From the NCBI RefSeq assembly GCF_023701745.1, contig NZ_JAJOZB010000001.1:2362501-2426500 (forward strand): DNA of 64,000 nucleotides, given 5' to 3'. Source of the stretch: Streptomyces sp. RKAG293. GTDB lineage: Bacteria > Actinomycetota > Actinomycetes > Streptomycetales > Streptomycetaceae. Made by a program: the position numbers and the translations under genes. The stretch's first letter is position 1. Every line of letters starts with the position of its first letter. The notes below the pieces were generated by a model that was given only the letters and a program-made list of their open reading frames with translations, had not been told where the DNA came from and searched no databases. Of the stretch, positions 9,439-18,474 are shown piece by piece.

Positions 9439-10407
9439 ATGGGCTCCTACGATGATCTCCCGCCGTTCGAACTCGCCTTCCCCGGTCCGCTGCGCGACCG
9501 GCTGGTCGGCGCGGTCCTGTCCGGGGAGAAGACCTCCACGACCGGGCTCGTCGTGGACTACGAGTACTGCGGGGAGGCGCTGCCCGTCGTCGGTGAACGG
9601 TCCGCGCTGATCGATTCGGCGGACCGGCCGGTGGCCGTGCTGGAGACCACGGAGGTCCGCGTGCTGCCGCTCGCCGAGGTCGATCTGGCGCACGCGGTGG
9701 ACGAGGGCGAGGGCGATCGCACCGTCGCCGAGTGGCGGGCGAACCATGAGGGGTTCTGGCACAGCCCGGAGATGCGCGAGTCGATCGGCGACCCGGAGTT
9801 CACCGTCAGCGACGGGACGCTGGTCGTCGCCCAGCGGTTCCGCGTCGTGGAACGCCTCGACCCGGAGACCGGCGCACCCGCGCGACCGCGCTCCGCGGAC
9901 GAGCTGCTGGACATCGTCGACGAGAACGACGAGGTCGTCGGCCAGGAGCGGCGGGCCGAGGCGTACGCCCGCGGGCTGCGGCACCGCTGCGCGTTCGTGC
10001 TGGTGAAGGACGGCGAGGGCCGGACGTTCGTGCACCGCCGCACCGCGGTGAAGCTGGTCTTCCCCTCGCTGTACGACATGTTCGTGGGCGGGGTCGTCGG
10101 AGCGGGCGAGACCTACGACGAGGCGGCGCTGCGGGAGGCCGAGGAGGAGCTGGGGGTGTCGGGACTCGCGCGGCCCGTACCGCTGTTCAAGTTCCTCTAC
10201 GAGCGGGACGGGCACTCCTGGTGGTCCCAGGTGTACGAGGTGCGGTGCGAACTCCCGGTCTCCCCGCAGGTCGAGGAGGTCGCCTGGCACACCTTCCTGA
10301 CCGACGGTGAACTGGAACGGCGGCTGTCCGAATGGGAGTGGGTCCCGGACGGCCTCGACGCGTTCCACAGGCTGCGCGAGTGGCGTGGGCGGCCTCCTGT
10401 GGCGTAG
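9439..10407 (+). CDS. ASCH domain-Nudix hydrolase fusion
   Basis: 322 residues, two domains. Residues ~1-140 form an ASCH (RNA-binding-like) domain: FPGPLRDRLVGAVLSGEKTSTTG and the following beta-barrel. Residues ~150-322 form a Nudix hydrolase with a complete Nudix box, GGVVGAGETYDEAALREAEEELG, at about 215-237 (GX5EX7REUXEEXGU satisfied). The Nudix part resembles isopentenyl-diphosphate isomerase/YfcD-like Nudix proteins (DIVDENDEVVG then RHRCAFVLV). It probably hydrolyses a nucleoside diphosphate derivative; the substrate is not determinable. ATG 9439. Confidence 0.9.
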   Translation: MGSYDDLPPFELAFPGPLRDRLVGAVLSGEKTSTTGLVVDYEYCGEALPVVGERSALIDSADRPVAVLETTEVRVLPLAEVDLAHAVDEGEGDRTVAEWRANHEGFWHSPEMRESIGDPEFTVSDGTLVVAQRFRVVERLDPETGAPARPRSADELLDIVDENDEVVGQERRAEAYARGLRHRCAFVLVKDGEGRTFVHRRTAVKLVFPSLYDMFVGGVVGAGETYDEAALREAEEELGVSGLARPVPLFKFLYERDGHSWWSQVYEVRCELPVSPQVEEVAWHTFLTDGELERRLSEWEWVPDGLDAFHRLREWRGRPPVA

Positions 10408-10548
10408 CCGTCCTGGCTGAAGAACGTGCTGGTGAAAGCCCCTGCCACCGCACGCACCCCGCACTCACCACCGCACTCACCCCCGCCGGACACCGGCCGG
10501 ACACCCGGCGTCCGGGTCCGGCACCGGGTCCGGACGTACAGTGACCGG

Positions 10549-10974
10549 GTGATCGTCTTCGTACGGGCGCTGCCCGGCAGGCTGCGGGCCGGGGTGTCGG
10601 CGGTCGGGCTGTGGTTCTCGCCGGCCCGGGTGCAGGCGGAGGGCGAGACGCCCGACTACCGGTTCTCGCTGGCCAACGAGCGCACGTTCCTGGCCTGGAT
10701 CAGGACCGCGCTGGCGCTGATCGGCGGCGGCTTCGCGGTGGACCAGTTCCTGCCGGACCTGCCGCGGACCGTCCGGGTCGTTCTGGCGCTGGCGCTGCTG
10801 GCGGGCGGCGCGATGTGCGCGGTGCGGGCCGTCAACTACTGGGTGCGGTGCGAGCGGGCCATGCGCCGGAACGAGGACCTGCCGCTCTCCCGCTTCCCGA
10901 CGCTGCTGGCCGTGCTCGTCGCGGGCATCGCGGTGGTCATGGTGGCGATCGTGCTGCTGGGCCGGGCGGGTTAG
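10549..10974 (+). CDS. DUF202 (YidH-like) membrane protein
   Basis: About 141 residues from GTG 10549. The DUF202 signature FSLANERTFLAWIRTALALIGGG sits around residues 43-65, followed by two further TM helices; three TM segments overall. The product is a small inner-membrane protein of unknown function. The next gene encodes a second DUF202-type protein starting 4 bases after this stop, so the two form a paired operon, as is common in Streptomyces. An upstream in-frame start would add a proline-rich stretch and looks less likely. Confidence 0.85.
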   Translation: MIVFVRALPGRLRAGVSAVGLWFSPARVQAEGETPDYRFSLANERTFLAWIRTALALIGGGFAVDQFLPDLPRTVRVVLALALLAGGAMCAVRAVNYWVRCERAMRRNEDLPLSRFPTLLAVLVAGIAVVMVAIVLLGRAG

Positions 10975-10977
10975 GCG

Positions 10978-11304
10978 GTGTCCGAGCCGCCGGTGGGAGT
11001 GCGGGACCGCGATCCCGGTCTGCAGCCGGAGCGGACCCGGCTGGCCTGGCGGCGGACGACCCTGTCGTGCGCGGTCGCCGCGGTGCTCGCGGGCCGGCAG
11101 GCGGTCCACCGGGGGCTGTCGGGCGTGGGGATCGTGGGAGTGGCGCTCGGCGCCCTGGTCTGGCTCGCCTTCCTGCTCGTCGCCCAGCGCAGGATCCGCC
11201 TCATGGACGCGCCGCGGCCGCCCGTGATGACGTCACGGGCGGCCGCGGCGGTGGTGGGGTGCACGGTGGCGCTGGCCGTCTTCGGCGCGGCCGTCCTGTG
11301 GTGA
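10978..11304 (+). CDS. second DUF202 membrane protein
   Basis: 108 residues from GTG 10978. It shows the DUF202 start pattern DPGLQPERTRLAWRRTTLS followed by three short hydrophobic helices and ends VLW. It is tightly coupled to the preceding DUF202 gene. Its stop codon TGA (11302-11304) is also the first three bases of a 33-bp tandem repeat. Function unknown. Confidence 0.85.
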   Translation: MSEPPVGVRDRDPGLQPERTRLAWRRTTLSCAVAAVLAGRQAVHRGLSGVGIVGVALGALVWLAFLLVAQRRIRLMDAPRPPVMTSRAAAAVVGCTVALAVFGAAVLW

Positions 11305-11468
11305 CCACCGGGCTTCGCGGCGGCCGTGCTGTGGTGACCACCGGGCTTCGCGGCGGCCGTGCTGTGGTGACGTCCGGGCCTCGGTGCGGCCGTGCTGTGG
11401 TGACAACCCGGCCGCCGGGGATCGGACGGGCCACAAGGTGATGTCCGGGCCCGGGGCCGGACGGGTCA
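11302..11468. repeat. 33-bp stop-codon tandem repeat between convergent genes
   Basis: Units of 33 bp begin with TGACC: 11302-11334 and 11335-11367 are identical, 11368-11400 is a close variant, and two degenerate TGA-initiated units follow up to the stop codon of the convergent oxidoreductase (11466-11468). The first TGA is the actual stop codon of the DUF202 gene. Because 33 is a multiple of three, the following units repeat that stop in the same frame. The array fills the convergent gap from stop to stop; a transcription-termination role is plausible but not shown. Confidence 0.85.
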
Positions 11469-12395
11469 CATGGTGACGACGATCTTGCCGCGGGTGTGGC
11501 CCTCGGCGTTGAGCCGCTGTGCGTCCGCCGTCCGCTCCAGCGGGAACGTGGCGGCGACCTCCACGGTGATGACACCGGCCTCGGCGAGGTCGCTGAGCGC
11601 CGAGAGGTCCGCGGCGTCCGGGCGGACCCACTGGAACCGGCCGCCCATGCCCAGCACCGCCGGGTCGGCGATGGAGACCAGCCGGCCGCTGTCGGCGTCG
11701 GCGAGCAGGCCCGGGGAGACGGTCAGGGCGTCGCCGCCGACCAGGTCCAGTACGGCGTGCACGCCGTCGGGGGCCAGCGCCCGTACGCGGTCGGCGAGGC
11801 CGTCCCCGTAGGTCACCGGTTCCGCGCCCAGCCCGCGCAGGTACTCGTGGTTGTGCTCGCCCGCGGTGCCGATCACCCGGGCGCCGACGTGCTTGGCGAG
11901 CTGGACGGCCATGGAGCCGACCCCGCCCGCCGCGGCGTGGATGAGGACCGTGTCGCCCTTGCCGACGTTCAGCTCGCCGAGGAGCGTCTGGTAGGCGGTG
12001 AGGCCCGCCAGCGGAAGGCCCGCGGCCTGCTCGAAGCTGAGGTTGGACGGCTTGCGGGCCAGCGTGCGGACCGGGGCGCCGACGTACTCGGCGAACGTGC
12101 CACGGGACAGGAAGTCCTCGCGCACATAGCCGATGACCTCGTCGCCCTCCTCGAACTCGGGGGCGTCGGGACCGGTCCTGACGACGACGCCGGAGACGTC
12201 CCAGCCGGGAATGACGGGGTAGACCGCGTCGAGCATCGAGTCCAGGTAGCCGGCCTGCGCCTTCCAGTCGACGGGGTTGACGGCCGCGGCCCTGACCTTG
12301 ATCAGGACGGTGTCCGGTCCGACCTTGGGGTCGGGGCGGTCGCCGTACTCCAGGGCCTCGGGCCCTCCGTAGCTGCGGTAACTGACGGCCTTCAT
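11466..12395 (-). CDS. NADP-dependent quinone oxidoreductase-like MDR protein
   Basis: 309 residues, medium-chain dehydrogenase/reductase fold without the structural zinc cysteines. Markers: AAAVNPVDWKAQAG (about 33-46), YPVIPGWDVSGVV, and the nucleotide-binding AAAGGVGSMAVQLAKHVGARV near 154. It probably reduces quinones or enals with NADPH. It follows an MFS exporter on the same strand (41-bp gap), with a divergent MarR upstream: an organisation typical of MarR-controlled detoxification units. Confidence 0.9.
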   Translation of the reverse strand: MKAVSYRSYGGPEALEYGDRPDPKVGPDTVLIKVRAAAVNPVDWKAQAGYLDSMLDAVYPVIPGWDVSGVVVRTGPDAPEFEEGDEVIGYVREDFLSRGTFAEYVGAPVRTLARKPSNLSFEQAAGLPLAGLTAYQTLLGELNVGKGDTVLIHAAAGGVGSMAVQLAKHVGARVIGTAGEHNHEYLRGLGAEPVTYGDGLADRVRALAPDGVHAVLDLVGGDALTVSPGLLADADSGRLVSIADPAVLGMGGRFQWVRPDAADLSALSDLAEAGVITVEVAATFPLERTADAQRLNAEGHTRGKIVVTM

Positions 12396-12435
12396 GGTGA
12401 TGGCTCCTGTACGCCGTGGGGGGATCGGGCGGGGA

Positions 12436-13968
12436 TCAGACGACGCCGGCCTTGTCGGTCGCGTCGGGCTGCTCGGCCGCCTTGAGGGGGGACGGGACGG
12501 TACCGGCGGCGGAAGCCGTCACCTCGACGGTCCGGGGTCCGTGGTGGGTCCGCAAGCCGAGCCAGCTGACCAGCCCGACCAGCGCGAAGGAGACGGCCGC
12601 GATACCGAAGGTGAGGCTGAAGCCGGATTCGGCGGGCAGCGGCGGTGCTCCGGCGGGCAGGTGCCCGATGGTCTTCGACGCCAGGATCGTGGTGACCACG
12701 GCGCTGCCGATCGCGCTGCCGGTGGAGCGGGAGATCGAGTTGATGCCGTTGGCGATGCCGCTCTGGTGGTGCGGGACGCTCTCCATGATGACGGCGGGCA
12801 TGGCCGCGTAGCCGAAGCTGACGGCCGCACCGACGATGAGGCCGGCGCCGATCACCGAGGCGGTGTGGCTGTGGTCGAGGGCCAGCCAGCCGAAGCCGGC
12901 GGCGCCGAGCACGGCGGCCAGGCCGAGCACGACCCGCGGGCCGCGGTGCCGGACGAGACGGCCGCCGATGGGCGAGGCGAGCAGCGAGACGATCGCGCCG
13001 GGGAGCAGGAACTCGACGGAGGCCCGGAGGATGGACGCGTCGAAGCCGTAGCCGGTGAGCGCCTTGGGCATCTGGACGAGGTAGGAGACGCCCAGGAAGT
13101 TCGCGAACATGCCGAAGCCGACGAGGATCCCGGCGAGGTTGGCCATCAGCACCGGGCGGTGGACGAACATCCGCATGTCGACCAGCGGCTCGCGGACCTT
13201 GAGCTCGGTCAGCACCCAGACGGCGCCCATGACGACGGCGCCGGCGAAGCTGCCCAGCGTGCGGCCGGAGGCCCAGCCCCATTCGTGGCCCTGCGAGATG
13301 GGCAGCAGGAGCAGCAGGAGGGCGATGCCGAGGGTGAGCGCGCCGAGGATGTCGGTGCGGCCGCCGGTCTTGTGCCGGGTCGCGGGGACCATGGTGACGA
13401 CCGCGACCAGGGCGAGGACGGCGAAGCCGGTCGCCATCCAGAACGCGTTGCGGTAGTCGGCGTCGGGGCCCGAGGTGAGCAGGCCGGTGGCGACCAGTGC
13501 GAGGCCACTGCCGAAGGCGAGGGTGCCGCTGACCAGCGCCATCGCACCGGGCAGCTTCTGCGGGCGGACCTCTTCGCGCAGGACCGACAGCGCCAGCGGG
13601 AAGATCGCGGTGGCGGCGCCCTGGAGCACCCGGCCGAGGATGAGCAGCGGCAGGGAGGTCGCCAGGGCGGCGATGACGGAACCCACGACCATGACGCCCA
13701 GTACGGCCACCAGGGTCGGCTTCTTGCCGTGCTGGTCGCCGAAGCGGCCCAGCAGCGGGGTGAAGACCGCGGCGGACAGCAGGGTCGCGGTGGTCACCCA
13801 GCTGACGTTGGCGGTCGAGGTGCCGAGGTCGTTGCGGATCAGGCCCAGGATCGGGACGGGCAGGGTCTGCATCATCGACACGACCATGGCGGCGAGGCTC
13901 AGGGCGAAGACGATGACCGTCTCGTTCCGGTGCCCCGCTTCGGCGGGTGCGGTGGTGGCTTGGCTCAT
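12436..13968 (-). CDS. MFS drug exporter, DHA2 (14-TM) family
   Basis: 510 residues with 14 predicted TM helices. Contains motif A-like LGRFGDQHGKKP after TM2 and the motif C-like GAATAIFPLAL region. The family exports drugs by proton antiport. It is transcribed away from the MarR gene at 14119; the shared region carries two matching palindromes. An AAGGA ribosome site lies ~11 bases before ATG 13968. Substrate unknown. Confidence 0.9.
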   Translation of the reverse strand: MSQATTAPAEAGHRNETVIVFALSLAAMVVSMMQTLPVPILGLIRNDLGTSTANVSWVTTATLLSAAVFTPLLGRFGDQHGKKPTLVAVLGVMVVGSVIAALATSLPLLILGRVLQGAATAIFPLALSVLREEVRPQKLPGAMALVSGTLAFGSGLALVATGLLTSGPDADYRNAFWMATGFAVLALVAVVTMVPATRHKTGGRTDILGALTLGIALLLLLLPISQGHEWGWASGRTLGSFAGAVVMGAVWVLTELKVREPLVDMRMFVHRPVLMANLAGILVGFGMFANFLGVSYLVQMPKALTGYGFDASILRASVEFLLPGAIVSLLASPIGGRLVRHRGPRVVLGLAAVLGAAGFGWLALDHSHTASVIGAGLIVGAAVSFGYAAMPAVIMESVPHHQSGIANGINSISRSTGSAIGSAVVTTILASKTIGHLPAGAPPLPAESGFSLTFGIAAVSFALVGLVSWLGLRTHHGPRTVEVTASAAGTVPSPLKAAEQPDATDKAGVV

Positions 13969-14020
13969 GGCTGGCGGGTCCTTCTCATTGCTTCACACCA
14001 ATGCTTCACAACTTGGATGC

Positions 14021-14033
14021 TTGATGTCGTCAA
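14021..14033. promoter_or_regulatory. MarR-type operator copy 1
   Basis: TTGATGTCGTCAA, embedded in the larger perfect inverted repeat GCTTGA-TGTCG-TCAAGC (14019-14035). It lies 53 bp upstream of the MFS start. An identical 13-mer occurs exactly 63 bp away in the same intergenic region, about six helical turns, as expected for cooperative repressor binding. Confidence 0.75.
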
Positions 14034-14083
14034 GCAACTCGACAGACGGTAGACCTCAATAGTTAAGGACGTCAAGTTAATGA

Positions 14084-14096
14084 TTGATGTCGTCAA
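14084..14096. promoter_or_regulatory. MarR-type operator copy 2
   Basis: Second identical TTGATGTCGTCAA, followed by GCATTTTG, 22 bp upstream of the MarR ATG at 14119. Between the copies a weaker half-site (GACGTCAAG) is visible around 14069-14077. The arrangement predicts simultaneous control of the exporter operon and autoregulation of marR. Confidence 0.75.
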
Positions 14097-14118
14097 GCAT
14101 TTTGAGTACACTCCACCC

Positions 14119-14556
14119 ATGAGCGCCACCACGAACGTCCCGACCAAGCTCGAGCTCCTGGAGCTGCTGGCCGCCATCGGCACCGCCCAGTGGCGGGATT
14201 TCGCGGCCGCCGCCGCCCACCACGGCCTCACCTCCACCCAGGCCAAGGTCCTCGCCCAGCTCGACGGGCCGCTGCCGATGCGCGGTCTCGCGGCGCTGCT
14301 GGTGTGCGACGCGTCGAACGTCACCGGGATCGTGGACCGGCTGGAGGCGCGGTCGCTCGTCCGCCGCGAGGCGGACCCCGCCGACCGGCGGGTCAAGAAC
14401 GTCGTGGCGACCGACGAGGGCCGCGACACCATCCGGCGCGTGCGCGAGGAGATGCAGGCGACGCACGGCGCGCTCGACGCCCTGGACGAGGACGAGAGCG
14501 CGACGCTCTACGCCCTGCTGGGACGGCTCCGCCCGGCGATGGAGAACAACGCCTGA
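14119..14556 (+). CDS. MarR family transcriptional regulator
   Basis: 145 residues from ATG 14119. Winged helix-turn-helix: recognition region GLAALLVCDASNVTGIVDRLEARSLV at about 56-81, wing with RREADPADRRVKNV. It is divergent from the MFS/oxidoreductase unit and next to two identical palindromes, so it probably represses the exporter operon and itself until a phenolic or antibiotic-like ligand binds. An earlier in-frame ATG at 14080 overlaps operator 2 and is not preferred. Confidence 0.9.
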   Translation: MSATTNVPTKLELLELLAAIGTAQWRDFAAAAAHHGLTSTQAKVLAQLDGPLPMRGLAALLVCDASNVTGIVDRLEARSLVRREADPADRRVKNVVATDEGRDTIRRVREEMQATHGALDALDEDESATLYALLGRLRPAMENNA

Positions 14557-14589
14557 CGGTGCCGAGGCCGGCAGAGCGACCCGCCCGCG

Positions 14590-15483
14590 TCAGCGGCGGC
14601 GCAGCGCCGCCGCGAGCGCCCGCACCTCACGCCGCGCGAACCCGGGCTCCCGCCCCAGCGCGCGGACCAGGTCGTCACGTACCGCGCGGGTGCGGCCCGC
14701 CTCGACCAGCGCCAGCGATTCGGCGAGCGCGGCCGGGAGCGACGGGTGGTACCAGGGCTCCCCGGCGTCCTCGTCGAACCAGCGGACGGCCGGGAACGAG
14801 CTGTGCACCTTGGGCTGGTGGTCGCCGAACCACGACCAGGTCCCGGGGTCGAGCGACACATTGACCACATGGCCGGCGGGCAGCGTCCGCACCCACGGGC
14901 GTGACGCGTCCTGCTGCCAGCGCCAGTGCCCCGGGCTGGTCCTGCCCCGCTGGGTGACGCCCACGTAGCGCAGCTTGCGACGGATCACCGGCCACGGCTC
15001 GCGGCTCTCCTCGATCCAGCCGGCGAGCGCGCGGTGCAGGGTGTCGAAGGTGTTGCCCCGGTACACGACGTCCACGAGGGCGACCGGCCGCTTGCGGCGG
15101 GCCAGCGCGTACGGGTCGAGCCCCGCCGCGGCGAGATGCTCGCGGAAGCGCGCCCGCATCGCGGGCGTCCAGCCCCGGTCGCTGGTGCACGAGACCGGCA
15201 GCCGCAGCAGCCGGCCCTCCCACGACGAGCCCTCGAACGCACCGGTCAGCAGGTCGTACATGCTGTCCAGCGACCGTCCGACGAAGCACAGGTCGGCGCC
15301 GTCGGAGCGGGCCAGCACCTTCGCGGCGCATTCGGTGAGCGACGGCAGATAGCGGAGCCGGATCGGCGGCGCGCCCTCGGTGAGCGCGCCGAGCCGGTCC
15401 GGTCCGGCACCCGCGGACGTGGCGAGGTTCCAGCGGAACGGCTGCGGCGGGGCGGCGGGGGACGCGGGCGGTCGAGCGGGCAT
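14590..15483 (-). CDS. hypothetical protein with PRTase-like motif
   Basis: 297 residues from ATG 15483. No family recognised with certainty. The segment PVALVDVVYRGNTFDTLHRAL resembles the PRPP-binding loop of type I phosphoribosyltransferases (acidic DxVYxGxTF), and DLCFVGRSLDSMYDLLTGAF earlier resembles a nucleotide-binding strand-loop. The C-terminal half is Trp/Arg-rich. The N-terminus is Pro/Ala-rich. It converges on marR with a 33-bp gap. Could be a PRTase-like regulator or enzyme; unproven. Confidence 0.75.
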   Translation of the reverse strand: MPARPPASPAAPPQPFRWNLATSAGAGPDRLGALTEGAPPIRLRYLPSLTECAAKVLARSDGADLCFVGRSLDSMYDLLTGAFEGSSWEGRLLRLPVSCTSDRGWTPAMRARFREHLAAAGLDPYALARRKRPVALVDVVYRGNTFDTLHRALAGWIEESREPWPVIRRKLRYVGVTQRGRTSPGHWRWQQDASRPWVRTLPAGHVVNVSLDPGTWSWFGDHQPKVHSSFPAVRWFDEDAGEPWYHPSLPAALAESLALVEAGRTRAVRDDLVRALGREPGFARREVRALAAALRRR

Positions 15484-15599
15484 ACGCCCCAGTGGATCAC
15501 CGCCGGCCGACCGGGTCACCCGGTTTTCCGGCCACGGCCCGCGGAGCGCCGTACGGCCGGCCCTCCGGCGCCAGGATGTGACGGGCCGTGCGGCCGGCT

Positions 15600-16307
15600 C
15601 TACGGCGCCAGGATGTCCAGTTCGCGCAGCGCGCCCACGCAGATCTCCCGCATCAGGCTCTCCGCGCCCGCCGCGTCCCGCGCCCGGACCGCCTCGGCGA
15701 CCCGTACGTGCAGGGTGACCGCCTCGGGGTCGGGGGCCGTGAACATCACATGGTGTTCGGTGCGGCCGGTCAGCACCTCGGCCACGACGTCGCCGAGCCG
15801 GGCGAACATCTCGTTGCCCGAGGCCTGGAGCATGACGCGGTGGAACGCGACGTCGTGCACCAGGTACTCGCCCAGGTCCGCGGCGCGGCCGGCCGCGGCC
15901 ATATCGGACGCGAGCACCGTCAGTTCCCGGCACTGGCCCGGCGTGGCGGCCTGGGCGGCGAGCCCGGCGGCCACCGGCTCGACGGCGGTGCGCAGCATCG
16001 TCAGCGAGCGCAGCTGGCGGGGGCGGTCCGCACCGGCCAGCCGCCAGCGGATGACCGCCGGGTCGAAGACGTTCCACTCCTCGGTGCGCCGCACCGTGAC
16101 GCCGACCCGGCGGCGGGTCTCGACCAGGTGCATGGCCTCCAGGACGCGGACGGCCTCGCGGACGACGGTGCGTGACACCCCGTACCGCACTTCGAGTTCG
16201 TCGATGCGCAGCACCGTGCCGGGCGGGTAGCCGCCCGAGGCGATGGCGGGCCCGAGTTCGGCCAGTACGCGGGCGTGCAGGCCGCCGCTCTCTCCCTGCT
16301 GAGGCAT
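15600..16307 (-). CDS. FadR-subfamily GntR regulator, probable gluconate repressor
   Basis: About 235 residues (ATG 16307; a GTG at 16331 is possible, neither has a strong ribosome site). N-terminal winged HTH: GTVLRIDELEVRYGVSRTVVREAVRVLEAMHLV. The C-terminal FCD domain has the metal-binding pattern DVAFHR...H...H typical of FadR proteins. It is divergent from gluconokinase and gluconate permease, so it is inferred to repress them in the absence of gluconate or a phosphorylated derivative. Confidence 0.88.
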   Translation of the reverse strand: MPQQGESGGLHARVLAELGPAIASGGYPPGTVLRIDELEVRYGVSRTVVREAVRVLEAMHLVETRRRVGVTVRRTEEWNVFDPAVIRWRLAGADRPRQLRSLTMLRTAVEPVAAGLAAQAATPGQCRELTVLASDMAAAGRAADLGEYLVHDVAFHRVMLQASGNEMFARLGDVVAEVLTGRTEHHVMFTAPDPEAVTLHVRVAEAVRARDAAGAESLMREICVGALRELDILAP

Positions 16308-16422
16308 GGGTGACAGCCTATGTGCCACCACCTTGGTATGACGTTTTCAGAGCGAACTCTTGAATAAGTAGTACCTATGGCGTTTATTGGTGCCAGCCGC
16401 TTGCACAAGGAGGTACGAGCGC

Positions 16423-16980
16423 ATGACTGCCGAACCTGCGCAGCACCAGCCACAGCACCAGCCGCAGCACCAGCCGATCCCTCCGGTCGTCGTCGTCATG
16501 GGCGTGTCCGGATCGGGCAAGTCCACGGTCGGCGGCCTGCTCGCCGAACGGCTGGGGGTCCCCTACGCCGAGGCGGACGACTTCCACCCGCCGGCGAACA
16601 TCGCCAAGATGTCGGCCGGCCATCCGCTGGACGACACCGACCGCGAGCCGTGGCTGGACGCCATCGCCGCCTGGGTCGCCGAACGCGAGGGGCTGGGCGG
16701 TGTGGTCAGCTGTTCCGCCCTGCGCCGCCGCTACCGCGACCGGCTCCGCGCCGCCGCCCCCCGGCTGTTCTTCCTGCACCTGGACGGGCCGCCCGAGGTG
16801 ATCGCCGCGCGGCTCGCGGCCCGCATGCAGCACTTCATGCCGCCCGGCCTGCTGCGCTCGCAACTCGACGCCCTCGAACCGTTGGGCGAGGACGAAATCG
16901 GCACCGCCGGTGCCGTCGTCACGATCGACGGCGGCCCGCAGCAGATCGCCGAGCGCGCGTACGCCGCGCTCCCCCGCTGA
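16423..16980 (+). CDS. gntK: gluconokinase
   Basis: About 185 residues. Phosphorylates D-gluconate to 6-phosphogluconate, feeding the pentose phosphate pathway. P-loop GVSGSGKST at about residues 27-35, then ADDFHPPANIAKMSAGHPLDDTDREPWL (substrate and lid region), both typical of GntK. The N-terminus has an unusual His-Gln-Pro repeat (QHQPQHQPQHQP), probably disordered. ATG 16423 chosen for the AAGGAGG 9 bases upstream. Permease gene 55 bp downstream. Confidence 0.95.
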   Translation: MTAEPAQHQPQHQPQHQPIPPVVVVMGVSGSGKSTVGGLLAERLGVPYAEADDFHPPANIAKMSAGHPLDDTDREPWLDAIAAWVAEREGLGGVVSCSALRRRYRDRLRAAAPRLFFLHLDGPPEVIAARLAARMQHFMPPGLLRSQLDALEPLGEDEIGTAGAVVTIDGGPQQIAERAYAALPR

Positions 16981-17035
16981 CCCCAACACCCCCCGCTGAC
17001 CCCCACATCCGCCGCCGTCCCCCTGGAGTACGAAC

Positions 17036-18433
17036 GTGTCTGCACTCAGCGTCGAGTTGCTGGCCGCGACGACCGCGCCGCCCATCACCTCCGCCGGTGA
17101 CACCCAGGTCGGCATCGCCGCACTCGTCGGCATCGCCGTCATCATCGTCCTGATCACCCGCTGGAAGGTGCACGCCTTCCTCGCCCTCACCATCGGCTCG
17201 CTCGTGCTCGGCGCGGTGGCGGGCGCACCGCTGGCGAAGGCCGTCACGAGCTTCACGACGGGCCTCGGCTCGACGGTCGCGGGGGTCGGCGTGCTCATCG
17301 CGCTCGGCGCCGTCCTCGGCAAGCTGCTGGCGGACTCGGGCGGCGCCGACCAGATCGTCGACACCATCCTGGCCCGCACCAGCGAGCGCCGGATGCCGTG
17401 GGCGATGGCGGGGATCGCGGGCCTGATCGGGCTGCCGCTCTTCTTCGAGGTCGGCATCGTGCTGCTGATCCCGGTGGTGCTGCTGGTCGCCCGGCGCGGC
17501 AACTACTCGCTGATGCGGGTCGGCATACCGGCACTGGCCGGGCTCTCCGTCATGCACGGCCTGGTGCCGCCGCACCCCGGTCCGCTCGCCGCCATCGACG
17601 CCATCCACGCCGACCTCGGCACCACCCTGGCGCTCGGCGTCCTCGTCGCGCTGCCCACCCTCGCCATCGCGGGGCCGCTCTTCGGCCGGGTGGCCGACCG
17701 CTGGGTGAAGGTCGACCCGCCGGAGAACCTCACCCCGGCCCGCGCCTCGGACAAGCTGGAGCACCGCCCCAGCTTCGCCGCGACGGTGTGCACGATGCTG
17801 CTGCCGGTGGCACTGATGCTCGCCAAGGCGCTGGTGGACGTCATCGTCGACGACAAGCAGAGCCTGGTCTTCCGGATCTTCGACGTGGTCGGCACACCGC
17901 TGATCGCGCTGCTCGCCGCCGTCGTCCTGGCCATGTTCACCATGGGCCGCGCGGCCGGGTTCACCAAGGAACGGATCTCGTCGACCGTCGAGAAGTCGCT
18001 CGCCCCGATCGCCGGGATCCTGCTCATCGTCGGTGCGGGCGGCGGGTTCAAGCAGACGCTGATCGACGCCGGGGTCGGCAACATGATCCTCAACTGGTCG
18101 GACAGCTGGAACATCTCACCGCTGCTGCTCGCCTGGCTGATCGCCGTCCTCATCCGGGTCGCCACCGGCTCCGCGACCGTCGCGACGATCTCCGCGGCCG
18201 GCCTGGTGGCACCACTCGCGGCCGACATGTCGACAACTCATGCGGCGCTGCTGGTACTCGCCGTCGGAGCGGGCTCGCTGTTCTTCTCGCATGTCAACGA
18301 CGCCGGGTTCTGGCTCGTGAAGGAGTACTTCGGGATGGATGTCCCGCAGACCCTCAAGTCCTGGTCGACGATGGAGACAGTGATCTCTGTGGTGGCCCTA
18401 GGCTTCGTCCTGCTGCTCTCGCTCGTTCTGTAG
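17036..18433 (+). CDS. gntP: gluconate:H+ symporter, GntP family
   Basis: 465 residues, about 12-14 TM helices. Family features include LGAVLGKLLADSGGADQIVDT, GLPLFFEVGIVLLIPVV, GLVPPHPGPLAAIDAI and the C-terminal SHVNDAGFWLVKEYFGM. Imports gluconate for the adjacent kinase. GTG start at 17036 with GGAG upstream. The block regulator-kinase-permease is a complete gluconate uptake unit. Confidence 0.95.
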   Translation: MSALSVELLAATTAPPITSAGDTQVGIAALVGIAVIIVLITRWKVHAFLALTIGSLVLGAVAGAPLAKAVTSFTTGLGSTVAGVGVLIALGAVLGKLLADSGGADQIVDTILARTSERRMPWAMAGIAGLIGLPLFFEVGIVLLIPVVLLVARRGNYSLMRVGIPALAGLSVMHGLVPPHPGPLAAIDAIHADLGTTLALGVLVALPTLAIAGPLFGRVADRWVKVDPPENLTPARASDKLEHRPSFAATVCTMLLPVALMLAKALVDVIVDDKQSLVFRIFDVVGTPLIALLAAVVLAMFTMGRAAGFTKERISSTVEKSLAPIAGILLIVGAGGGFKQTLIDAGVGNMILNWSDSWNISPLLLAWLIAVLIRVATGSATVATISAAGLVAPLAADMSTTHAALLVLAVGAGSLFFSHVNDAGFWLVKEYFGMDVPQTLKSWSTMETVISVVALGFVLLLSLVL

Positions 18434-18474
18434 GGCGAGACGGCGTTCAGAGGACAGTTCTGGGGAGGGCACGC

